Assembly: GCA_022447685.1 (NCBI GenBank)
Contig: JAKVAO010000020.1
Coordinates: 1-36,386, forward strand
Direction of reading: 5' to 3'
Length of the DNA stretch: 36,386 bases
Origin: Candidatus Caenarcanales bacterium
GTDB lineage: Bacteria > Cyanobacteriota > Vampirovibrionia > LMEP-6097
Shown here: positions 22,816-30,887 of the stretch, piece by piece
Layout of the letters: each line of letters starts with the position of its first letter
Numbering within the stretch: the stretch's first letter is position 1
Translations under genes and position numbers: made by a program
Notes under the pieces: model-generated
The model's input: the letters and a program-made list of their open reading frames with translations, nothing else
Told to the model about the DNA's origin: nothing
Databases searched by the model: none

Positions 22816-24630
22816 ATGCAGCGGCTTAAGTCTAATTTATTAATCATTTCGGCACTTTTATTAATTTTCTCTAATCTTAACGCCAAAGCCTTTAAATATC
22901 AATTAAATGAGGCAGATAAAAAGACGGAAGTATCGAGATTAATCAATCAGGGAATCAGATATCACAGTAATAGAAACTACGAATTGGCGATCAAAGCCTT
23001 TAGTGATGCATATACTTTAGACAAGAATAACCCAGATGTAATAAGTAATCTGAGTATCACTCATAACAATTTTGGTAAATATCTTTCAGAGAGAACAGAC
23101 GCCACAGGTGCATTGAAGCATTTCAGGATGGCTCTTTACTACGATGTTGGTAATGAAGTAGCTAGGAAAAATTTGGAGACTCAGTTAATTCATAAGAAAG
23201 TTGATCCTAAGAACGTCAATATGCGTATTGCTGAAGGCAAGGAAGAAAGAGGAAGAAGTAATTTCTTGGCAGCTATTTCTGAGCTTCAAGAAGCTAATCG
23301 TATTAAAGCATCGGCTAGAGCATATGTAAGTATTGGGAAAATTTACCATGTGCTTGCTTTAAGGTCTTTGAACAACAAAGTCGCATATATGGCAAGAGCA
23401 CTAAAAAACTTAGACAGTGCTCAGGAACTGGAACCTAATAATCCAGAACCTTTGGTAGCTAAGGGTGATATTTATGTAGCCAAAGGAAAAATCAGTAGAG
23501 GTATAGATTTTTATAAACAAGCAGTTGAGATTGATCCCACGAATGGCGCTTCTCAGCAGGCTTTGATTAATGGCTGGCTTGCAGCTATTAGAGTTGCTCC
23601 AGGTATTGCTAATAATTATGTTGGCTTGGCTACTGCTTACCAATTAAACGGTAATATGGAGCAGGCCGAAAGAAATTTTAGAAGAGCGTTACAGTTGGAT
23701 CCCAATAATTTACTTGCAAGTGAAGGTATAGATGCAATTGAGAACGACAGAGTGAAAATGCAGTTAGATCTTTTTCTCAATAGAGCAATTGCGCTTCAGG
23801 GTGAAGGTAAATTTCAGGAGAGTATAGATAACTATATTAAGGCTGTAAGATTATCTCCAAGAAACCCTGATATTCACTACAATATAGGAACTTGTTTCCA
23901 GGCTAAGAAAGACTGGTTTCAAGCAGAAAAGGCTTACAGAAAGGCTCTTGAGTTGGATCCTGAACACGCTGAATCTAATGCTGCTTTGAAAAAACTTACT
24001 GGTGATAGACGTGAAACTCAGATTGCAGAAGCTTTTGATAGAGCTGTTGAACTTCACCAAAATAAACAATATTTAGAAGCGATTCAAATTTATTTAAAAG
24101 TTGCAAAAGATAAACCTAATGATGACACTCTCTTTTATAATCTGGGAACGGCTTATCAGGCTGCAGGTAAATTTCAAGAGGCAGAGAATAATTACCAGAA
24201 GGCTTTAGCAATCAAAGCCGATGACCAAATTTATAGAAATGCGATTAAAACTGTTCAGGTTAAGCGTGCTGAAACTTTATTAACTGAAGGTATTAATGCA
24301 CAGACTGAAGGCAAGCAGGAGCTTGCTGCAGGCAAGTATAGAGAGCTTCTCAAACTATTTCCTGAAAATTCTGATGCTTGGTATAACCTGGGGATTGCTT
24401 ATCAATCTCTCTCCAAAGTTGACGAGGCTTTAAATGCTTATACTAAAGCTTTTCAAATCGATCCTATTAATCAGAGCGATGCGATCTTCTTTGCTGCTTT
24501 AATTCATGAAGATCAAAAGAATTTGACTGAGGCTATGAAACTTTATGAAAAGTACATAGAAGTCGCTCCTGAAGGTGATTACTATATAGATGTAAGAGAT
24601 AGATTAGAATTTATTAAATCTCAATCTTAA
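22816..24630 (+). CDS. Exported tetratricopeptide-repeat protein
   Basis: 604 aa with an N-terminal signal peptide (Lys-Ser start, hydrophobic LLIISALLLIFSNL, likely cleavage after NAKA near residue 25) followed by about ten TPR units across the rest of the chain, for example NNPDVISNLSITHNNFGKYL, NPDIHYNIGTCFQAKKDWFQ and NSDAWYNLGIAYQSLSKVDE. Between repeats are several linker helices beginning RKVQ/RETQ-like. TPR arrays are scaffolds for protein complexes; here probably in the periplasm or at the outer membrane. No enzyme domain. TAAAAT ends 6 bases before the ATG and no good Shine-Dalgarno sequence is at normal distance (GAGG is 16 bases away). A small acidic gene follows 39 bases downstream. 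Confidence 0.9.
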   Translation: MQRLKSNLLIISALLLIFSNLNAKAFKYQLNEADKKTEVSRLINQGIRYHSNRNYELAIKAFSDAYTLDKNNPDVISNLSITHNNFGKYLSERTDATGALKHFRMALYYDVGNEVARKNLETQLIHKKVDPKNVNMRIAEGKEERGRSNFLAAISELQEANRIKASARAYVSIGKIYHVLALRSLNNKVAYMARALKNLDSAQELEPNNPEPLVAKGDIYVAKGKISRGIDFYKQAVEIDPTNGASQQALINGWLAAIRVAPGIANNYVGLATAYQLNGNMEQAERNFRRALQLDPNNLLASEGIDAIENDRVKMQLDLFLNRAIALQGEGKFQESIDNYIKAVRLSPRNPDIHYNIGTCFQAKKDWFQAEKAYRKALELDPEHAESNAALKKLTGDRRETQIAEAFDRAVELHQNKQYLEAIQIYLKVAKDKPNDDTLFYNLGTAYQAAGKFQEAENNYQKALAIKADDQIYRNAIKTVQVKRAETLLTEGINAQTEGKQELAAGKYRELLKLFPENSDAWYNLGIAYQSLSKVDEALNAYTKAFQIDPINQSDAIFFAALIHEDQKNLTEAMKLYEKYIEVAPEGDYYIDVRDRLEFIKSQS

Positions 24631-24669
24631 GGTTATAAATTTTGTTCCATAAGGGAATAAATAGATTAA

Positions 24670-24903
24670 ATGTTCTACTCTGAGCCTATTATCGAAAACT
24701 TTATTTCAGGCATCAGCCAAGAGGACTTCCTTAGACTTGAGGCTATTGATGATGACGAAGAAGCCTACAAGTTGATCTCAGTATTATACGAAAGAGATTT
24801 TGGTGTCAGTCCCAGTGGAGTAGGTGAATACTTGATTAGGAACAAGTTTCAGATTGGAACTTTGGAGCAAAACAGGGTTTATATTCCTGATAGCCTTTTA
24901 TAG
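24670..24903 (+). CDS. Unrecognised 77-aa acidic protein
   Basis: No family recognised. The protein is acidic in its first half (EDFLRLEAIDDDEEAYKL) and may be one small globular domain with helices and a short C-terminal strand. AAGGGA lies 13 bases before the ATG. It follows the TPR gene after 39 bases on the same strand and is probably cotranscribed. Confidence 0.65.
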   Translation: MFYSEPIIENFISGISQEDFLRLEAIDDDEEAYKLISVLYERDFGVSPSGVGEYLIRNKFQIGTLEQNRVYIPDSLL

Positions 24904-25008
24904 TTATTTATTCTTTATAGTATTTATTTGTTAAGGATTTACTGAAAAACATGTTTTGAAGTAGAATCCGCTCAATATGGGTTTAAGGACCTCGCGTGTT
25001 CTTAATAT

Positions 25009-25377
25009 TTAGTTTTGGAATTTGCAGATTCTTCTGTAGCCTTTAGGACTAATTTGTACCATTTTAGTTAAGTTAAATTTTGCATCAAACAAGTAGATAA
25101 TTTCTCCACCATTGGGTAGAAGTTTATGCATTGCAGGAAGATTGGAGCTATCTGATTGTATATGATAGACTTTGGAGCTATCTTTGCAGTATTCAATAAT
25201 GACATTGATTTGATCTCCTTCATGCATGAGAACTACTTTAGTTTTTGCAGCTGTAGTTCCGAAATAGATTCTGCGTTGTTCACCATCAACCATTGAGCAG
25301 AGATTCAGCACTTTCTCTGGGCTAATGAATTTTGCTTCTATTAGTGTTTTGATTTTATTTCTTACTGTTACTGTCAT
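25009..25377 (-). CDS. Unrecognised 122-aa protein
   Basis: No known domain. I start at ATG 25377, which has AAAGGT 8 bases upstream, instead of a TTG 30 bases earlier. The first 30 residues look helical and basic (VRNKIKTLIEAKFISPEKVL), the remainder alternates like beta strands (RRIYFGTTAAKTKVVLMHEG). No signal peptide or membrane segment. It converges on the 24670 gene with about 105 bases between them that hold no terminator I can see. The 460-base region upstream of it is rich in inverted repeats. Confidence 0.65.
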   Translation of the reverse strand: MTVTVRNKIKTLIEAKFISPEKVLNLCSMVDGEQRRIYFGTTAAKTKVVLMHEGDQINVIIEYCKDSSKVYHIQSDSSNLPAMHKLLPNGGEIIYLFDAKFNLTKMVQISPKGYRRICKFQN

Positions 25378-25711
25378 GTTCTTTACCTTTCTTTTTGAAT
25401 TCGCCAAAAAACTCTGTAACTCATTTGGAATGAGCAGTATTTATACTTGGTTCTATATGCGTGATTTACTTTGTTATCACAAAAAACTGTGTATCAATGT
25501 CTTAATCAACTCTTGATTAGAAATAATTAAGCAAAATCAATATATGATTTACTTAACTTTGATTTTTCTCTTCTTAAAATATTTTTGACTTGTGAGTTTG
25601 AATCTAATTTGCCATCAATCAAACTTACTTTACCTAATATAAATTTAACATTCTATTCTTAAGGCAAGGTTAAGACCTTCAAGTTTTTTTAATATTTTTA
25701 ATAAAAAGATA
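25378..25711. other. Long intergenic region with several dyads
   Basis: No coding frame of gene-like composition is visible. Inverted repeats found: CTCATT-TGG-AATGAG (25420-25434), GTGAT-N10-ATCAC (25461-25480), TAATCAA-CTC-TTGATTA (25503-25519). At 25666-25679 AAGGT-TAAG-ACCTT forms a 5-base-pair hairpin with a run of seven T at 25684-25690, which looks like a weak intrinsic terminator on the plus strand although no plus-strand gene precedes it; a small RNA is possible. The first dyads lie in the leader of the minus-strand gene and may be operators. Confidence 0.45.
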
Positions 25712-25741
25712 TAGACATGTTATATTGAGAGCTTGTATAAT
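25712..25741 (+). promoter_or_regulatory. Promoter of the 450-aa protein gene
   Basis: TAGACA (25712-25717, five of six) and a perfect TATAAT (25736-25741) are spaced 18 bases. The start of transcription is expected near 25748, giving a leader of about 90 bases. Confidence 0.7.
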
Positions 25742-25749
25742 ATGTATTA

Positions 25750-25804
25750 GCTGAATTGAAGCTTAAGCTCAGTAAATATTAATGATTTAAAGCTATAATT
25801 CAGC
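25750..25804 (+). promoter_or_regulatory. Long inverted repeat at the 5' end of the leader
   Basis: Left arm GCTGAATTGAAGCTT (25750-25764) and right arm AAGCTATAATTCAGC (25790-25804) pair at 13 of 15 positions around a 25-base loop. It begins about two bases after the predicted transcription start, so the mRNA would open with a stem-loop, a form that protects from 5' decay or acts as a control element. Confidence 0.65.
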
Positions 25805-25837
25805 ATTTTTAGTGATTAGTCCTAAAAATTAGCGAAG

Positions 25838-27190
25838 ATGCAGCAATTAGGCACTACAGTTCAAGAACGAACAAATCCAGCTTTAAATGGGGGGCAAGCA
25901 TATTCACCTGCCAATAACATAGTCCCTACTAATTCTTTCTCTTCAAGTAATTTAATTTCTAAGCCTGGAGCAAGTAGGGTAAATGCGGTTAATATTTCTC
26001 AGGTTGAGCCACAGAAAAAAGGTTTTTTTGCAAATCTCATAGATAAAATTAAGTTTCCGTGGTTTAAATCCAAGTCTGAGCAAGAATTATCTGCTGGAAA
26101 TGACCCAGCTATTCCTTTACCTCAGAATATTGTTTTTTTACCGACTGATTTTGATAATGTAATGGCTCTCAAAAACGATGATAAGAACCTTGGTAAGCAA
26201 GATTTAGTAGATTTGGGTCTTCCTAAAGAATTTTTACCACTTTCGCATACTATGAATCATAAAGGTGAGAGTTTGGAGATACTAGAGAATATCGCTTGGC
26301 AGCAATTGGCTTATGATTTGTATCAAGGTTTTGCTTTTGAACAGAAAAAAGATGGAAATTTAGAGCCTAAAATACTAAATAATCGCTTTGCAACCGTAGT
26401 TGTAACTAGAAATCCATATGAAAGAGCTTCTGCTAAGTTAGATACTATAAATTCACCAATCTTAAACACGCTTAAGCCTACGGTTATAGCTAGAGAACAA
26501 TTAGGTTCAGTAGAGGAAGTTAATGACCCTAAATTGAAGCGCTATTCTCCTAATAAAGGGCGTTTTGGTTTATTGGGTAGATTTGGCTATGCCTTTAAGA
26601 TGTTGTTTACTAAGCCAGGTAAATTTCTTAAAAGTATTAAGAAATATGGCATTAAGCAAGCCACAGAGAAACCACCAAGTAAGTGGATTCCATTTATCAT
26701 GCCTCAGAGTCAATTCAAGGACGCCGGTGGTAATACGCAATGGACATATGTACCTACTTTACTGGATGATACCATCGGTAATAATGGTGGTAATAATCAT
26801 AAAGACGGTTTCCAACCTAAATTCTTAAATGAAATGCAGGATCCGAAGACGTTTATTGAAGCGACTCTAACTTCAGGAATTGATAAGAAAACAGGTAAGT
26901 TTGACCCTAGAAAGACAAGATTCTATCAAGAGATATTGCAGCAATTAATTCTTCCTATGGAGAAAAATGGCATAGATAAATTCCTAAGATCTAAAAACTG
27001 TCGTTTGCCTAAGGATGAAGTAGAGGCAGTTAATAATTTTAAACAGGAACATAATCAAAATGAGGCTTTGAAGAATAGTTCAAGACCTTATCCATATCAA
27101 CCTATAATGAATTTTGCTGATCAAGGAGGTTATCAACAAGAATTCCTTCAGTCAGTTAGAATGTCAGACTTGCAAGAGATGGCAGTTTAA
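25838..27190 (+). CDS. Unrecognised 450-aa protein, possible exported cargo
   Basis: No family recognised. The first 60 residues are Ser/Asn/Thr/Gln-rich and almost free of acidic residues (for example SPANNIVPTNSFSSSNLISK), followed by a hydrophobic-basic stretch KKGFFANLIDKIKFPWFKSK, a mixed middle with AFKMLFTKPGKFLKSIKKYG, and a Gln/Asn-rich C-terminus. It has no signal peptide. The N-terminal N-I-V-P-T-N motif (27-32) recurs in the 15119-15529 product and is encoded by the same 13 bases. I infer a substrate of the type III/flagellar exporter, without proof. Ribosome site is poor (GAAG touching the ATG). Own promoter with structured leader; shares a terminator with convergent rplA. Confidence 0.75.
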   Translation: MQQLGTTVQERTNPALNGGQAYSPANNIVPTNSFSSSNLISKPGASRVNAVNISQVEPQKKGFFANLIDKIKFPWFKSKSEQELSAGNDPAIPLPQNIVFLPTDFDNVMALKNDDKNLGKQDLVDLGLPKEFLPLSHTMNHKGESLEILENIAWQQLAYDLYQGFAFEQKKDGNLEPKILNNRFATVVVTRNPYERASAKLDTINSPILNTLKPTVIAREQLGSVEEVNDPKLKRYSPNKGRFGLLGRFGYAFKMLFTKPGKFLKSIKKYGIKQATEKPPSKWIPFIMPQSQFKDAGGNTQWTYVPTLLDDTIGNNGGNNHKDGFQPKFLNEMQDPKTFIEATLTSGIDKKTGKFDPRKTRFYQEILQQLILPMEKNGIDKFLRSKNCRLPKDEVEAVNNFKQEHNQNEALKNSSRPYPYQPIMNFADQGGYQQEFLQSVRMSDLQEMAV

Positions 27191-27240
27191 ATTTTCATTA
27201 GGAGCTAATTTAGCCTTTCATTTCATTTTGTAAGCAAAAG

Positions 27241-27278
27241 AAAAACCGGAATGCTAATTCACTAGCATTCCGGTTTTT
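27241..27278. terminator. Bidirectional intrinsic terminator
   Basis: A perfect 16-base-pair stem, AAAAACCGGAATGCTA (27241-27256) and its complement (27263-27278), with a 6-base loop. The A-run on one side and T-run on the other make it work in both directions, ending the 25838-27190 gene on the plus strand and rplA on the minus strand. Confidence 0.95.
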
Positions 27279-27311
27279 AAGTAATTAAAGTTGTGTATCT
27301 TTTATTAAGAA

Positions 27312-28028
27312 TTAAGCAACAACTAAAGAATCTTGATCTAATTCTAAGCCAGGACCTTGAGTTACGCTTAAGAAAACGTTCTTCATGTAAGTTCCTTTAG
27401 AAGAAGAAGGCTTATTTTTCTTAATTTCTTGAACAGCAGTAATTAAGTTTGCAAAAACCTCTTCATCAGTAAACTCAGTCTTACCTATAGGCATGTGAAC
27501 TACAGCACCTGTTTTCTCAGCTCTGAAAGTAACTTTACCTGCTTGTAAATCTTTAACAGCTTTAGCTACGTCTGGAGTTACAGTACCGTCTTTAGGGTTA
27601 GGCATTAGACCTCTAGGTCCAAGTACTCTACCAAGCTTACCAAGTAAAGGCATACAGTCTGGAGTAGCAACTAATACGTCGAAATCCATCCAACCGTCTT
27701 GGATTTGTTTAACAAGTTCTTCTGTACCAGCGAAATCAGCACCAGCATCTTTAGCTTGTTGTACTTTCTCACCTTTCGCGATTACAGCGATTACAGTTTT
27801 CTTACCAGTACCAGAAGGAAGAACAACTGATGATCTTACTTGTTGGTCATTAGCTTTAGTATCTATACCTAGTTGTATAGATATTTCAAAAGTTTGGTTA
27901 GTGTTTTTAGAACCAGAATCTTTAATGAATTGTTTTAGAGTAGTAATAGCTGATTTAGCATCTACTGGAGCATCAAATTTTTCGTTGATATCCTTGATTT
28001 GTTTTTGTCTTTTTGTAAGTTTTGCCAT
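27312..28028 (-). CDS. rplA: 50S ribosomal protein L1
   Basis: Protein of the L1 stalk of the large subunit, which binds 23S rRNA and helps release E-site tRNA. The family motif is intact: VATPDCMPLLGKLGRVLGPRGLMPNPKDGTV, followed by VEYRADKTG-type VTFRAEKTGAVVHMPIG and the late ENL-type segment FANLITAVQEIKKNKPSSSKGTYMKNVFLS. 238 aa, normal. AGAGGAC precedes the ATG at good distance. It follows rplK by 33 bases and is ended by a strong bidirectional terminator, so rplJ, rplL and the polymerase genes are not in this operon. Confidence 0.97.
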   Translation of the reverse strand: MAKLTKRQKQIKDINEKFDAPVDAKSAITTLKQFIKDSGSKNTNQTFEISIQLGIDTKANDQQVRSSVVLPSGTGKKTVIAVIAKGEKVQQAKDAGADFAGTEELVKQIQDGWMDFDVLVATPDCMPLLGKLGRVLGPRGLMPNPKDGTVTPDVAKAVKDLQAGKVTFRAEKTGAVVHMPIGKTEFTDEEVFANLITAVQEIKKNKPSSSKGTYMKNVFLSVTQGPGLELDQDSLVVA

Positions 28029-28061
28029 TGAATTGTCCTCTAAAGAAAATCGTAATTAAAA

Positions 28062-28487
28062 TTAGTCAGTAACTATAACTCCCATGCTTCTAGCTGTACC
28101 AGCCATGATCTTGCATGCAGCTTCGTCATCATTAGCATTAAGGTCAGGCATTTTTTGCTTAGCAACTTCAAGAAGTTGGGCCTTAGTTATTTTACCTACT
28201 TTATCCATGTGTGGCTTAGCTGAACCTTTCTCAAGCTTGATTGCTTTTTTGATTAAAACAGCAGCTGGTGGTTCTTTAAGCGTAAGTTCAAAAGATCTAT
28301 CTTCAAATACAGTAATGATTACTGGAATTACGAAACCCATCTTGTCCTTAGTTCTGTCGTTGTAAACTTTACAGAAGTCCATAATGTTCACACCATATTG
28401 ACCAAGAGCTGGACCTACTGGAGGAGCTGGATTAGCTTTTCCTGCTTCGAGTTGTAAATTGATATAACCTAAAATTTTCTTAGCCAT
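28062..28487 (-). CDS. rplK: 50S ribosomal protein L11
   Basis: Component of the GTPase-associated centre; it binds 23S rRNA and contacts elongation factors and RelA-type factors. Diagnostic sequences: LQLEAGKANPAPPVGPALGQYGVNIMDFCKVYN at the N-terminus and the C-terminal RNA-binding KITKAQLLEVAKQKMPDLNANDDEAACKIMAGTARSMG. 141 aa, the standard length. AAGGG lies 6 bases before the ATG. First gene of a two-gene unit with rplA; secE and nusG, which commonly precede it, are not here. Confidence 0.97.
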   Translation of the reverse strand: MAKKILGYINLQLEAGKANPAPPVGPALGQYGVNIMDFCKVYNDRTKDKMGFVIPVIITVFEDRSFELTLKEPPAAVLIKKAIKLEKGSAKPHMDKVGKITKAQLLEVAKQKMPDLNANDDEAACKIMAGTARSMGVIVTD

Positions 28488-28512
28488 ACTTGCCCTTTTA
28501 AACAGACCTAGT

Positions 28513-28521
28513 ATTATAGCA
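28513..28521 (-). promoter_or_regulatory. Extended -10 promoter of rplK-rplA
   Basis: TGCTATAAT on the minus strand is a perfect extended -10; the -35 is weak. Transcription would begin near 28506, giving an 18-base leader that contains the AAGGG ribosome site. Confidence 0.65.
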
Positions 28522-28675
28522 ATATTTGTATCGACTATTCACTTTGAAATATTTAAATAAAATTAAGGATTTGGTTGATACCTTAAAGTTCTATGCAAGA
28601 CAGATATATACCTAAGGAGACCACAAAAATCATTTTGAGACAAGTGCATATTAAATGTTTTAAGATTTTGGAATA

Positions 28676-29653
28676 ATGATTAAAGAGAAGATGTTCTTTT
28701 TTGAGGAATTAGAGCAAGATTGTGTCCAGAAACTCATATTCTTGAGTTTGGAGGAAGATTTAGAGCCATACGGTGATCTGAGTTCTAGCTATTTGCTCGA
28801 TGAAACATTAGTTAAAGCTGAAATTATTGCTCGCGAGAGTGGAATACTTGCTTGTTCTTCTATTGTTGAGTCTGTTTTAGGTGAAGGTATGGAATTTTTC
28901 AACAAAAAAGCATATTTTTCCAAGCCTTTGGATGCTTTTTGCAAGGTCGAGCAGTGCTTAGAGGAAGGTGATGAGTTCAAAGCTGGTGATAAATTGTTCA
29001 TCATTGAGGCTCCAGCAAATCTTTTGCTTGCTTTGGAGAGAACTATACTTAATTTCTTGCAGAGACTATGCGGAATTGCGAGTTTAGCTAAGCTTCTCAA
29101 TGAAAAATTGAAAGATTCTAAGACTAAATTATTGGATACGCGTAAGACTAACCCTGGCATGCGCTTTCTTGAGAAGAAAGCCTTTGCTTGTGCTGGAGCG
29201 ACTAATCATAGAGTTAACCTTAGTGAGATGATTATGCTGAAAGAAAATCATCTTGCACTTTCTAAATATGAAGATATAAATGAAGCACTGAAGGTTTTCA
29301 AATTAGAAATCGAGAAAAGATCTTTGAAAAATTATGATGATAAGCCTTTGAAAATAGAGTTAGAGATTAACAAAGATAATTTAAGCTTACTGGATCAGCT
29401 TTTTAAAGAAGCTATAGTTGACCAAATCATGCTTGATAATTTTAGCCCTGATGAAATCAAGTCTGTGATGAGTGATATTAGTGAGCTTAGGCAGAAATAT
29501 CCTCAAGCAGAGAAGATTGCTATCGAGGCTAGTGGCGGAATTAATCTGGAGAATATCGGCGATTATGTTGATTTGGGTTTGGATTATATTTCTAGTTCAT
29601 ATGTTAGTAAATTTGCAAATGCTATTGATTTAACTATGTTGATTAAGAAGTAG
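28676..29653 (+). CDS. nadC: Nicotinate-nucleotide pyrophosphorylase (quinolinate phosphoribosyltransferase)
   Basis: Converts quinolinate and PRPP to nicotinate mononucleotide in de novo NAD synthesis. N-terminal LEEDLEPYGDLSSSYL, the PRPP/quinolinate segment DTRKTNPGMRFLEKKAF, NHRVNLSEMIMLKENHL, and the barrel ends VDQIMLDNFSP and IAIEASGGINLENI are all present. At 325 aa it is longer than the usual 270-300. The normally glycine-rich GGGxNHR stretch reads CAGATNHR, so it is somewhat divergent, but the Lys-Glu-Asn-His site argues for NadC and against ModD. The ATG overlaps a stop of a short leader frame (TAATG). The prs gene for its co-substrate lies 3 kb downstream. Confidence 0.9.
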   Translation: MIKEKMFFFEELEQDCVQKLIFLSLEEDLEPYGDLSSSYLLDETLVKAEIIARESGILACSSIVESVLGEGMEFFNKKAYFSKPLDAFCKVEQCLEEGDEFKAGDKLFIIEAPANLLLALERTILNFLQRLCGIASLAKLLNEKLKDSKTKLLDTRKTNPGMRFLEKKAFACAGATNHRVNLSEMIMLKENHLALSKYEDINEALKVFKLEIEKRSLKNYDDKPLKIELEINKDNLSLLDQLFKEAIVDQIMLDNFSPDEIKSVMSDISELRQKYPQAEKIAIEASGGINLENIGDYVDLGLDYISSSYVSKFANAIDLTMLIKK

Positions 29654-29724
29654 TATTTTAATTTGAAAATTTAAATATGTACTAAGGTTTTGGACTTGAA
29701 GAATTATCTCATGAGACTCACAAA

Positions 29725-30873
29725 ATGTTTCAATACATAGCTTCTATCCATAAGGGAATCAAAAATAATGAGCAAGTTGATGTTACTGACGCTGATGATA
29801 AATTACTAAAACAATCTGATCTTAAACCTGTTGATGATGCTAAGAAAAATTTTCTTAATTTAGCTATTAATAATTTAGAGAATCAGGAAAATAAATCTTT
29901 AAATGATTTCAAATCTATTGCTAAGAATATAAATTCAGTTGAAGGTGATAAACCTTATCAATTCTTGCTTATGAATGCAATAAAGAACGAAGTTTTTTTG
30001 AATACTTTTGCGAAAATATTTGAAAATGATCATAGCGAGGAATCTCAAGTATTGATTAATAAAATAAATGATTTAAAAGATGAGAATACGCTTATTTCCA
30101 TTAAGCAAGTAGCTAATCATCTTGGAGTGCTGGATAATGCTTTAAACCAAGACCTAATTATGGATAATAGTATGTCGGTTGATTTATTTATTACTATGCT
30201 TAAAGATAAAGCTGAAAACCTTTATGAAGAATCAATAACTCATTTCCCTGAATCATTTGATAGTTTAGGTAGTTATGGTAATGAAATCACAACAACTTCT
30301 TTCAATAAGGGACAGTTAGAAGATTTAGTGCTTGCAAGGGCATTCATAGAAGTTTTAGCTGAGCTTGAGGTTGATAATTCTCAGCTTCTCAAAGAAAATG
30401 ATGCTAAGGTTAATGGCTTTTTGTTTCAGCTTGTAGGTTTGGGAAAGTATGTAGATCATGATCAAAATTTAAATACTTTAGATTTAGGTTCAAACAAACT
30501 GGCTAACTTATCTGAGCGTTTGAAGCAATTTGTGAAAGATAATTCTCTAACAGAAGATGGAAAATTGCCAACTAATATTGATAAAGTTAATTTATTGAAA
30601 CACCTTGTTGTTAAGTATATTTTGGATGATATTGGGGAGTTGGCTGAGTCGAATTTGTTAGAAGATTTAGGTAAAATGCAAAAAATAAATCAAGATGAAT
30701 TTAAATTAAACGCAAATAAATTTGAAGCACGTTACAGGGGCGTGGAAACTTTAGAAGAAGATCGAAGCACACCAGAAGCTCCTTTTGCACAGCCAGTTAA
30801 AGTAACTAGACCATTGAATAATACCCCAGAAGAAGAAAAACACTTCATCGAAACTATCGGAAAGGCTCTTTGA
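29725..30873 (+). CDS. Unrecognised 382-aa helical protein
   Basis: No family recognised. The protein is acidic, Asn/Asp/Leu-rich and predicted largely helical, with repeated-looking L-x-x-L helices (for example LANLSERLKQFVKD and LLKHLVVKYILDDIGEL) and a Pro-rich, disordered C-terminus (STPEAPFAQPVKVTRPLNNTPEEEK). No signal peptide, no membrane segment, no metal motif. The overall style resembles the 168-1175 product but I see no alignable stretch. No Shine-Dalgarno sequence precedes the ATG. It follows nadC by 71 bases on the same strand. Confidence 0.75.
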   Translation: MFQYIASIHKGIKNNEQVDVTDADDKLLKQSDLKPVDDAKKNFLNLAINNLENQENKSLNDFKSIAKNINSVEGDKPYQFLLMNAIKNEVFLNTFAKIFENDHSEESQVLINKINDLKDENTLISIKQVANHLGVLDNALNQDLIMDNSMSVDLFITMLKDKAENLYEESITHFPESFDSLGSYGNEITTTSFNKGQLEDLVLARAFIEVLAELEVDNSQLLKENDAKVNGFLFQLVGLGKYVDHDQNLNTLDLGSNKLANLSERLKQFVKDNSLTEDGKLPTNIDKVNLLKHLVVKYILDDIGELAESNLLEDLGKMQKINQDEFKLNANKFEARYRGVETLEEDRSTPEAPFAQPVKVTRPLNNTPEEEKHFIETIGKAL

Positions 30874-30887
30874 GAAAAGCCCTCTAA

